The notes under the pieces were generated by a model. It was not told the origin of the DNA. It did not search any database and saw only the letters and a program-made list of their open reading frames with translations. From Granulicella sp. UBA5172 (lineage in GTDB: Bacteria; Acidobacteriota; Terriglobia; Terriglobales; Acidobacteriaceae), in NCBI GenBank assembly GCA_002413385.1, contig DHWW01000156.1:1-5799 (forward strand): DNA of 5,799 nucleotides, read 5' to 3'. Below are positions 1-5,653 of the stretch, piece after piece (within the stretch, counting starts at the first letter, position 1; each line of letters opens with the position of its first letter). The position numbers were made by a program, and so were the translations under genes.

Positions 1-888
1 CCCCGGAGAGCGGCGGTCCTGCTTGCAGGCGCAGGACACGACCCGCGCTACTCTTCGAGCAGGCGTGCTGCGTCAGCAAGAGGACGCTCGTCCGGCTCCG
101 CTCCGCAGCAGCGCCGTAGCGGAACCAGGTCGCCAGCGGTATGCGCGAGACGTGCTCAGGCGCAATGCTTCCCAGGTCCAGCACGATTGCACTGAATCCA
201 CCGGCCTGTAGCAACAAATCGGTGACCCGCAATGCCTGCTCGATCCTCGACCAGGGCTTTGCCGTGCGGGTCGAAGGACTGTAGCGTTTGGAGGGCCGGA
301 AGGTATGCGGCTCAACAGTCTCTTGTTCGACCCGAATCCTTCGTTGCGGCTCGGCGCAACGGGGAGCGACGGCATCGCGTCGCAGCAAGTCGCTGACTCC
401 ATCGGACAGGCCCTTTGTTTCAGTTCCGAGGATGCGGGCCGAAGCCGCCACCGTGCAGCCCTCTCTTCGCTGTGGGCGGTGCAAGATACTTCTCAGGTAG
501 CGCGAAGTCACCTTGAGAAGAGGACTCAGGTTGGTTGGCAGGCTGTACACCGCAGCGAACCCAGAGAAGCCGTTTCAGGTCTATGCCGGATGCAGCGGCG
601 GACTCGGGGCTGAGCGCGTTCGATACGTCGATCCACGCACAAACTCTCTCCGCCTTCGTGAGCTGCGCTAGGAACGATAGAGCAAGAGCCGTTCTCCCGG
701 AGCATTCCGCCCCAACCATCTCTGTTACCGTACCTACCGGAAGTCCGCCATCCAGGACGGCATCAATCGCGTGCGATCCCCGTTGGCATGACCTCACGAA
801 TCGTCTTCGCCGCAGGCGTGAGGGCGGACGGGATTCGGTCCGCTAGGGCAGCTTCGATTTGTGAGCGGAGGGCGGCGGCGGTGTTCAT
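1..888 (-). pseudogene. imuA: ImuA-like RecA-fold protein gene, two frameshifts, 3' end outside the window
   Basis: In this family ImuA is a RecA/SulA-like partner of the ImuB-DnaE2 mutagenic translesion polymerase cassette, usually under SOS control. Here the gene starts at ATG 888-886 (protein begins MNTAAALRSQIEAAL) with an AAGG ribosome site 8 bases upstream. Read leftward, it runs in frame to about 773. There one extra base breaks the expected stretch GIDAIDAVLDGGLPVGTVTE; without correction translation stops at once. The second segment (about 772-430) holds a degenerate Walker A, GAECSGRT, and the stretch LPEKYLAPPTAKRGLHGGG. It stops at TGA 422-420. Two missing bases near 428 would restore HPRGTETKGLSD, and the third segment then stays open to the left edge, including GGFSAIVLDLGSIAPEHVSR and LATWFRYGAAAERSRTSVLL. 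About 296 residues are visible. Continuous similarity across three frames indicates one gene broken by two indels, or assembly errors. imuB and dnaE2 may lie further left, but this cannot be seen. Confidence 0.82.
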
Positions 889-1041
889 AGTATTCGCCTT
901 ATATTCGCCCAATACGCCGCGTTGTACAAATGGAGAATGCAATGAAAATTGTGCAATTGCCTCGCAAGTGATTGAAGATAATCTGTTTAGCGTGCGAAGA
1001 TTTCAGACAGGGGTAGGGCAACGCCTGATTCGGGAGCGAGT
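889..1041. promoter_or_regulatory. Divergent intergenic region between imuA and the SRAP gene
   Basis: This 153-base gap must hold the promoters of both divergent genes. Besides the repeated boxes near imuA it contains a perfect 8-base palindrome, TTGTACAA (922-929), and a near-palindrome ATTGTGCAAT (948-957). A GATAAT hexamer at about 976-981 is a possible -10 element for the SRAP gene, but no well-spaced -35 goes with it. The shared region suggests joint SOS control of the two repair genes. I see no convincing small coding sequence here. Confidence 0.35.
891..918 (-). promoter_or_regulatory. Repeated GGCGAATA boxes upstream of imuA, candidate SOS operator
   Basis: The octamer TATTCGCC occurs at 891-898 and again at 902-909, an 11-base period. 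A degenerate copy, AATACGCC, follows at 911-918. Read in the imuA direction these are GGCGTATT, GGCGAATA and GGCGAATA, and the last one overlaps the AAGG ribosome site and ends 2 bases before the ATG. A direct repeat with a period of about one helical turn resembles the alphaproteobacterial LexA layout (GTTC-N7-GTTC). Since imuA is classically a LexA target, a LexA-type operator is a reasonable inference, but the box does not match a consensus I can name. Confidence 0.35.
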
Positions 1042-1753
1042 ATGTGTGGCAGGTATTTCCGAAAATCGGATAAGCAGAGAATCGCCGAAGCGTTCCACGT
1101 TGGAGTCTTCGAGGACCTACCACTTGGAAGTGGCCCCCTCCTACAATATCGCGCCAACTACCATGCAGCCGGTCATCCGCAATAACCGCGACACCGGAGA
1201 GCGTGAGATGGTAGCGATGCGATGGGGCATGGTGCCGCACTTCGCCAAGTCTCTTGCCGACTTCAAGGGCTTCTCCACCATCAACGCAAAGGCCGAGACT
1301 CTGCTTTCAAAACCACGATGGCGGGTTCCGTTTCATCGTCGGCGCTGCCTAATTCCCGCCGATGGTTTTTACGAATGGAAGCGGTTGGATGAGAAGGTCA
1401 AGCAACCCTACGCCTTCGCCATGCGAAGCGGAGAGCCGTTCGCCTTCGGCGGGGTATGGGACGCATGGAAAGACCCCGCGACCGAAGATTGGCTTCAGAG
1501 CTTCAGCATCATCACCACTGACCCGAATGAACTCACCGCAACCGTTCACGACCGAATGCCGGTCATCCTGAAGCCCACGGACTATGACCGATGGTTGGAC
1601 CGAGTGGACGCCGAACGCCCTCCCGTTGACTTGCTACGGCCATACGAGGCTGCCGAGATGGAAGCACACCCGGTAGACCCGCGCGTCGGCAGTGTCCGCA
1701 ACAGTGAGCCCGGACTCTGCGCTCCGTGGGATTGTCCACCGAACTCCCAATAA
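1042..1753 (+). pseudogene. SRAP (SOS response-associated peptidase, YedK/HMCES-type) gene with one frameshift
   Basis: SRAP proteins covalently trap abasic sites in single-stranded DNA through the cysteine at position 2. The start ATG 1042 is fixed by the universal N-terminus MCGRYF; a GGGAG site lies 5 bases upstream. The first frame gives MCGRYFRKSDKQRIAEAF and then FEDLPL, and ends at TAA 1183-1185 after 47 codons. Skipping one base near 1122-1124 (CTTGGAAGTG instead of a form like CTGGAAGTG) gives DLPLEVAPSYNIAP, and the frame is then open to TAA 1751-1753. The repaired protein has 236 residues, normal for the family. It keeps Cys2, the NAKAE segment (N about 81), the GFYEWK glutamate (about 111) and the VHDRMPVIL histidine (about 169). 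All catalytic residues are conserved, so the break is recent or is an assembly error. As written, the gene would not make a working enzyme, because Cys2 lies in a different frame from the rest of the domain. Confidence 0.88.
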
Positions 1754-1794
1754 CCAGCCGCAACTCTTCTATGCCGATTTACCACTACCAATCG

Positions 1795-1930
1795 CTAACA
1801 GCCCGTGGTGGAAGTCTGAAAATCCTAAACCGGTCCTCGCTGTTTACTGTAAGTGACTGAATTAATTAGGCGCGATTTGGATCCAATCCGTCGTTTTCTG
1901 ACTTGAGTTATTTTCACCACGGGCTGCTAA
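1795..1930. mobile_element. Small MITE-like element with inverted ends and CTAA target duplication
   Basis: A 12-base end, CAGCCCGTGGTG (1799-1810), is matched perfectly and in inverted orientation by CACCACGGGCTG (1915-1926). Subterminal copies AAGTCTGAAAA (1812-1822) and TTTTCTGACTT (1894-1904) are also inverted, with one mismatch. The 128-base interval is flanked by CTAA on both sides (1795-1798 and 1927-1930), which fits a 4-base target-site duplication. There is no coding capacity inside, so this would be a non-autonomous element or the remains of an insertion sequence. The family of the mobilising transposase is not identifiable from the sequence. A plain long stem-loop, such as a terminator region after the SRAP gene, is the alternative, but it would not explain the CTAA repeats. 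Confidence 0.55.
1877..1886. repeat. 10-base palindrome inside the MITE-like element
   Basis: TTGGATCCAA is a perfect 10-base palindrome lying between the two arms of the inverted-repeat element, with the A+T-rich stretch AATTAATTAGG just before it. It may be the core of a residual internal hairpin. No function can be assigned. Confidence 0.3.
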
Positions 1931-2004
1931 GCGAGTTGACTCAGATAGCTTCCGGATTGCAGACGACTCGCCGTGCAAAGATGGGTAAAGGTCACAGCTC
2001 AAGG

Positions 2005-2010
2005 TATAGA
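2005..2010 (+). promoter_or_regulatory. Possible -10 element for the 560-aa nuclease-like gene
   Basis: TATAGA, within GGTATAGAATC, resembles a -10 hexamer and sits 55 bases before the preferred ATG at 2066. No good -35 is found 16-18 bases upstream. If real, transcription would begin after the upstream GTG at 1973, which supports the shorter protein. This is a weak prediction. Confidence 0.2.
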
Positions 2011-2053
2011 ATCTCAATCGTACAATCCCTCGCAAGCGGTGCGCGTTATGGCT

Positions 2054-2059
2054 AGAAGG
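2054..2059 (+). promoter_or_regulatory. Ribosome binding site that decides the start of the 560-aa gene
   Basis: AGAAGG lies 6 bases before ATG 2066. The in-frame alternatives, GTG 1973 and ATG 2048, have no comparable purine-rich site ahead of them, so 2066 is the better-supported start. Confidence 0.55.
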
Positions 2060-2065
2060 CCGGTA

Positions 2066-3748
2066 ATGAAGTACTGGCTCAATTGGGGTGAAATAAGCGG
2101 GAAGGCCGGTACAGCTGAGGACTTCAGGGAAGCCCTCAGCAAATATGCTCGTAAGGGCCTCCTGATTGCGTGCGGGCGACTCACCGTAGAGTTCAACTAC
2201 GGCCCTGAAGGTAAAACCGTCGCAACGGATGCAATCACAAAGCAATTCATTCCTAAGCTATTTCCTCCAGACCTTGCAGCAAAAGTGCAATGGGCATTCG
2301 AGCATGATCGCGTAATTTTCTTTCAAGGACAGCTTAGGTATATCGCCGCAGAGGTGACGCGGCTTCCCGCCGTGGACAATCTTCCTGAGATTGAGAACCA
2401 CGAAATAGGCGAGCTTCTACTTAGGGCGGCTGAAGTCATGACGTTCCAGCCGCCAAAGCCTGTCGATTCGATGGACGCGCTTGCGAGCAAGATCGCGGAG
2501 CTTGTGCCGTTCTACGAAATAGACACTCCGACCGATGCTTTCGACCAGCTAATGCGGATGTACATCATGTTGACGGTCAACATTCCGCGTTTAGCGAGCA
2601 AGAGCCCACTGCAATTCGATGTGGCGGCTGAATTCAAAGAGGTATTTGGTTTCTCGCTCGTCGACTACACAAATTTCATGTTCTCTCTGCTACTCCATGC
2701 CATGATGGAACGCGATGCACGCCAAGCGAATGCCGACCCTCCAAGCCCTGTCGGCCCCTACTGGCTGAAGATGACGACTCTATCAGAAGAGACGATTCAC
2801 AAGGTTCTCGCAACCGTATCGTTCTCGCTCGATGCAATGACGCCGCCCAAAGATCCTCATGGGTATGCGGATTTCACATTCCTACGCGATAATCCTTACC
2901 TCCGCGACGGTGAACATTATTTTTGCCTGGATTATGAGTTCGCGCTTGGCAAACTGGAAAGCGGGGTCATTTATAGGGTTCTCGACAATCTTGAACCTGA
3001 TAAGAAAGACCCCTATCTGTCCTTCTGGGGTCCTGTCTTTGAAGATTACCTTGCTTGGCTTTTCGAGTCGTATGTTTCTACCAAACACAACACTTACTAT
3101 TCATCGCCCAAATACGCAGACGGAACAGAAGTGTGTGATGCCATCGTCATCTGCGGCAGTACAGCGATACTGATTGAAGCGAAGATCGCAACCTGCAACA
3201 TTGTTACCAAATACTCTGGCGACTACTTGCTTATGAAGAAGTACCTCGAATCGAAGCTAGTCGGAACGTCAACCAAACGGAAGGGCGTTCTCCAACTGAC
3301 GAAGGCGATTGAGAATCTCAAAACCAAACCAACAACATTTCTGCCCCCATGCCTAGCGAAGGTGAACAAGATCATTCCTCTCATAGTGACAAAGGACGAG
3401 ATCGGGTCAAGCTTCGTCATCAACACGTATTTGAATGAACGCTTTGAATCGCAGTTCAAAAGAAAAGACTACGTGCCGCTCGTCATTACTCCATTGGTCA
3501 CAATGAGCGCCGGGTCTGTGGAGCGCGCGATGAGGCCACTAGCGAAGATGGCATTAAGTACGATTCTTGAAAATCGCATCACCACAGATCGCCAGTTGGG
3601 AAGGCCCTTTGAAGCGGCCAGTAAGTATGTTTTCAAGGGAACCGCCAGAAGCCTGCCGAAACATTTAGAACTTCTAACGGGTGCTCTGGATGGCCTCATG
3701 ACGAGCTTTGGGATGAAGGAAGAAGACGGTTCCCCAGCAAAAATCTGA
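2066..3748 (+). CDS. Uncharacterised 560-aa protein with C-terminal PD-(D/E)XK nuclease-like domain
   Basis: I do not recognise this as a named family. From ATG 2066 it begins MKYWLNWGEISGKAGTAEDF. The first 300 or so residues are mixed alpha/beta with long amphipathic helices and no signal peptide. A hydrophobic stretch, FMFSLLLHAMM, looks like a buried helix, not a membrane anchor. The C-terminal third shows the hallmarks of a PD-(D/E)XK nuclease core: a helix with a glutamate in GPVFEDYLAWLFESYV (E326), an acidic residue in EVCDAIVI (D358), and then ILIEAKIA (E371, K373), giving D-x12-E-x-K. About 190 residues follow, containing a predicted strand, VNKIIPLIVT, and a basic patch. The reading frame could extend upstream to GTG 1973, adding 31 residues. 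The gene points at a second nuclease-like gene on the other strand, with 25 bases between the stops. A role in defence or element maintenance is inference. DNA cleavage is predicted only from the motif. Confidence 0.85.
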   Translation: MKYWLNWGEISGKAGTAEDFREALSKYARKGLLIACGRLTVEFNYGPEGKTVATDAITKQFIPKLFPPDLAAKVQWAFEHDRVIFFQGQLRYIAAEVTRLPAVDNLPEIENHEIGELLLRAAEVMTFQPPKPVDSMDALASKIAELVPFYEIDTPTDAFDQLMRMYIMLTVNIPRLASKSPLQFDVAAEFKEVFGFSLVDYTNFMFSLLLHAMMERDARQANADPPSPVGPYWLKMTTLSEETIHKVLATVSFSLDAMTPPKDPHGYADFTFLRDNPYLRDGEHYFCLDYEFALGKLESGVIYRVLDNLEPDKKDPYLSFWGPVFEDYLAWLFESYVSTKHNTYYSSPKYADGTEVCDAIVICGSTAILIEAKIATCNIVTKYSGDYLLMKKYLESKLVGTSTKRKGVLQLTKAIENLKTKPTTFLPPCLAKVNKIIPLIVTKDEIGSSFVINTYLNERFESQFKRKDYVPLVITPLVTMSAGSVERAMRPLAKMALSTILENRITTDRQLGRPFEAASKYVFKGTARSLPKHLELLTGALDGLMTSFGMKEEDGSPAKI

Positions 3749-3772
3749 CGCGGGCGTTGATTGTGTCCGCGT
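3748..3772. terminator. Hairpin between convergent stop codons, possible bidirectional terminator
   Basis: ACGCGGGC (3748-3755) can pair with GTCCGCGT (3765-3772), an 8-pair stem with one G-T wobble and a 9-base loop. It occupies almost the entire gap between the two convergent genes. No clear T-run follows on either strand, so intrinsic termination would be weak. The position is nonetheless what a shared terminator would need. Confidence 0.4.
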
Positions 3773-3773
3773 T

Positions 3774-5357
3774 CTAAATCTGTCGAGGAACAGTGTCGTA
3801 GGTCTGGAAGCAATATATGAGGTCGGCAATCATTGGATCACCCAAGATCGACACTCTGGGGTTAGCCGACGGAAAGAAGGATGCCATTCCTGCAGGCGAC
3901 GGACTATCGTTGTCGCCGTAGTAATACGCCAAATTTGTAATCAGAACTGCGCTTTCGGGAGTTGGCTCAGTCGCAGCATCCCAAATCTCCATGAGACGGT
4001 CGCGAATCTCTTTCATCCAAAGGAAGGTGTCAACTGGAATGTTCGAGTATGACGGAAGTCCTTTCTCTGGGCTGTCCGGTACATTGGGGTCGATAAAAAT
4101 GAGGAAGGGTATCTCACCCGCGGGCGCTTGCTGAATCGCTTTATTGTAGAGGTCCCAAACATCGCCCTTGCGATGCGTTTCAGGTGTGAATGTGCCGGGG
4201 AAATTCATCGCACCCGATCTCTGTCGGCTTTTGGTCTCTACACCGACCTTCTTACCTGTGCGCTTGTGGGTTGCGATGAACTCCGGGTGTTTACCGACTG
4301 CTTTGGTGTCGTCAATCCATTCAATCTCGAAGCCTGCCCGCGCAAAAACGGCCGCTACCAGTAACTCGTATCGCGCCCCTTGGAACGCGCGAAAATCTTT
4401 CAGCCTCGCAATGAGCGATTCGGGTAGCCGATGGACTAATTGCAGCCAATATAGGTCGTAGCCAAAGCACTGATAGGCTTTTGCCGGGCCAGTAAGAGTA
4501 TGACCAGTGCTAACGCCGTCGTTTGCGTCTCCTGGCCTGCGAAGCACCTCAACCATCGCCGTGCGCCATTTGACAATCGCGTTTTGATTCTTAAGTGACA
4601 GGAGTAGTTGTTGTTCAAACCATTCCTGGCCGAACGTCCCAATTACGAGAGCATCGAGGAACTGATGGAACGTCTCTTGTTGTGGGTAGTGCCAGACTTT
4701 GTTCCAGACGATGCGAAACCGGGTATCACCCTGGATCATGCTGGACTGGATCTGCGAGAGCGACCCCGGCACTAGCCTTGGCTCCGTCCCCCGCAACATC
4801 TGGTTCCCAAGGGCGTGTCTACCTTTCTCCTTGCAGCAGTCACCGTATGTTTTACCGTGGAGACCGCATGGACAAGATTTTGCCGGGTCGAATGGTGGTA
4901 TCGGTGGCATAGCAAAAGGCCCTACGGCGACCCGATGTACACGGAGGAGAAATGCGAGGTCGCAGCCAAACCTTTCTCGCACCGCGAATCCCTGAAGGAT
5001 CTCTTCAACAACAGCCTCAGTCTCCGTGTTCCCATCTCTTCCGGGCATCACGTCTCCCGTTTCCCAGACCGTATCGCGCGGGCCATTGTCTTCGCCTGAG
5101 AGCGTGAGATCTCCGTCAGCACCAATGACAAAATAGCGATTCTTGACGAGCCTCTGCTCCGCGTCAATTAATGACGCGCCGGAAAACCGGTAGCCTTCGG
5201 ACTGCGAGTCCTTCAGGAACTTCAATGCTTCTGCTCGGTCGCCGAATGTCACGGGTTCAGGAGTCCGCTCTTTCGCTCGATCAGTCAAGGCAGTTGCCGT
5301 CCAGTTCCGACCGGCGCGTCCGGCCTCGAGTCCAAGAGTGTAGTCCATCTTCTTCAT
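3774..5357 (-). CDS. Uncharacterised 527-aa protein: SEC-C zinc motif plus PD-(D/E)XK-like nuclease domain
   Basis: No named family is recognised. The start is ATG 5357-5355, with AGAGGA ending 4 bases upstream; the next in-frame ATG is only three codons later. Residues 1-150 have no recognisable domain. Residues 161-178 read SCPCGLHGKTYGDCCKEK, a SEC-C-type zinc-binding motif (C162, C164, C174, C175), like the SecA C-terminus but with one extra residue in the spacer. A helical middle region (about 215-320) follows. Residues 326-380 resemble a PD-(D/E)XK core: a helix with E331 in GARYELLVAAVFARAGFEIEW, then HPEF (P358, E359 in place of the usual D), then VGVETKSR (E374, K376). Strand-like FLIFIDP (418-424) and the terminal 70 residues complete the protein. 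No signal peptide or membrane segment is seen, so it is probably cytoplasmic. SEC-C modules are found attached to many nucleic-acid and defence proteins. The gene converges on the other nuclease-like gene, but it has its own promoter region. Confidence 0.87.
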   Translation of the reverse strand: MKKMDYTLGLEAGRAGRNWTATALTDRAKERTPEPVTFGDRAEALKFLKDSQSEGYRFSGASLIDAEQRLVKNRYFVIGADGDLTLSGEDNGPRDTVWETGDVMPGRDGNTETEAVVEEILQGFAVRERFGCDLAFLLRVHRVAVGPFAMPPIPPFDPAKSCPCGLHGKTYGDCCKEKGRHALGNQMLRGTEPRLVPGSLSQIQSSMIQGDTRFRIVWNKVWHYPQQETFHQFLDALVIGTFGQEWFEQQLLLSLKNQNAIVKWRTAMVEVLRRPGDANDGVSTGHTLTGPAKAYQCFGYDLYWLQLVHRLPESLIARLKDFRAFQGARYELLVAAVFARAGFEIEWIDDTKAVGKHPEFIATHKRTGKKVGVETKSRQRSGAMNFPGTFTPETHRKGDVWDLYNKAIQQAPAGEIPFLIFIDPNVPDSPEKGLPSYSNIPVDTFLWMKEIRDRLMEIWDAATEPTPESAVLITNLAYYYGDNDSPSPAGMASFFPSANPRVSILGDPMIADLIYCFQTYDTVPRQI

Positions 5358-5361
5358 AGAG

Positions 5362-5385
5362 TCCTCTATACGCGGTCAAGTATAG
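5362..5385 (-). promoter_or_regulatory. Inverted-repeat operator candidate overlapping -10 and ribosome site of the SEC-C gene
   Basis: CTATAC (5366-5371) and GTATAG (5380-5385) form a perfect 6-base inverted repeat with an 8-base spacer, a typical dimeric-repressor layout. Read in the gene direction, the distal arm contains TATACT (5384-5379), a good -10 hexamer, and the proximal arm overlaps the AGAGGA ribosome site (5367-5362). No strong -35 is found 16-18 bases further upstream. A protein bound here would block both transcription and access to the ribosome site, implying that expression is held down until triggered. No regulator gene is visible in the window. Confidence 0.4.
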
Positions 5386-5438
5386 GACGGGTGAGGTCGG
5401 CAGTCTTGCACGATCTCCGTTTTGCACGTTCATTCGGC

Positions 5439-5625
5439 CACCGCTTCGGTGCAGGAGCTGCGCCCTTCGGCTCTGCGTTCAGAACTCGCGTACCGCGCCC
5501 TGCGGGTTTCGGACTCCTCCCCCCTCGCAGGCTCCGGGTCCCTTTCCAAAAACTTCTTCTCTTGGCAACGCGGCCACGCCGCGACTTGGGAGCAGCGCAC
5601 CTTTGCGCCCTTTGGGATGTGTCCC
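5439..5625 (+). other. Cluster of tight hairpins in the leader of the SSB-like gene
   Basis: Within 187 bases there are at least six short hairpins with 3- or 4-base loops: CACCG-CTT-CGGTG (5439-5451), CGCG-TAC-CGCG (5487-5497), CCC-TGC-GGG (5498-5506), CGCGGC-CAC-GCCGCG (5569-5583), GCGCA-CCTT-TGCGC (5595-5608) and GGGA-TGTG-TCCC (5614-5625). A bulged stem, GCAGGAGC/GCTCTGC, spans 5451-5476. No convincing protein is encoded here. Such tight hairpins are known from single-strand initiation sites and ssDNA promoters of plasmid leading regions, and also from structured 5' leaders of mRNA. Which of these applies cannot be decided from the sequence. The stretch 5386-5438, between this cluster and the SEC-C gene promoter, shows no recognisable feature. 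Confidence 0.5.
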
Positions 5626-5640
5626 GATTGACCGGGCAAA

Positions 5641-5646
5641 AAGGAG
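5641..5646 (+). promoter_or_regulatory. Strong ribosome binding site of the SSB-like gene
   Basis: AAGGAG is a full Shine-Dalgarno core placed 7 bases before ATG 5654, so it fixes the start of the gene that runs off the right edge. Confidence 0.8.
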
Positions 5647-5653
5647 AAACACC

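Noticed and set aside
73..402. A 109-residue minus-strand reading frame
   Set aside because: It is in the wrong frame over imuA. The neighbouring frame gives clear ImuA sequence such as GGFSAIVLDLGSIAPEHVSR.
420..797. A complete 125-residue minus-strand protein
   Set aside because: It is the middle third of imuA. The real N-terminus (ATG at 888) and the continuation to position 1 lie in other frames.
788..1753. A single 321-residue plus-strand reading frame covering the SRAP region
   Set aside because: Its first 110 or so residues overlap imuA and are not SRAP-like. The true SRAP start, MCGRYF, lies at 1042 in another frame, so the long frame is an artefact of the frameshift.
1973..2065. 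An N-terminal extension of the 560-aa protein from GTG 1973
   Set aside because: There is no ribosome site before it, while AGAAGG stands at the right distance before ATG 2066. It is kept only as an alternative.
5374..5379. TTGACC on the minus strand as a -35 element for the SEC-C gene
   Set aside because: A matching -10 would fall inside the coding sequence.
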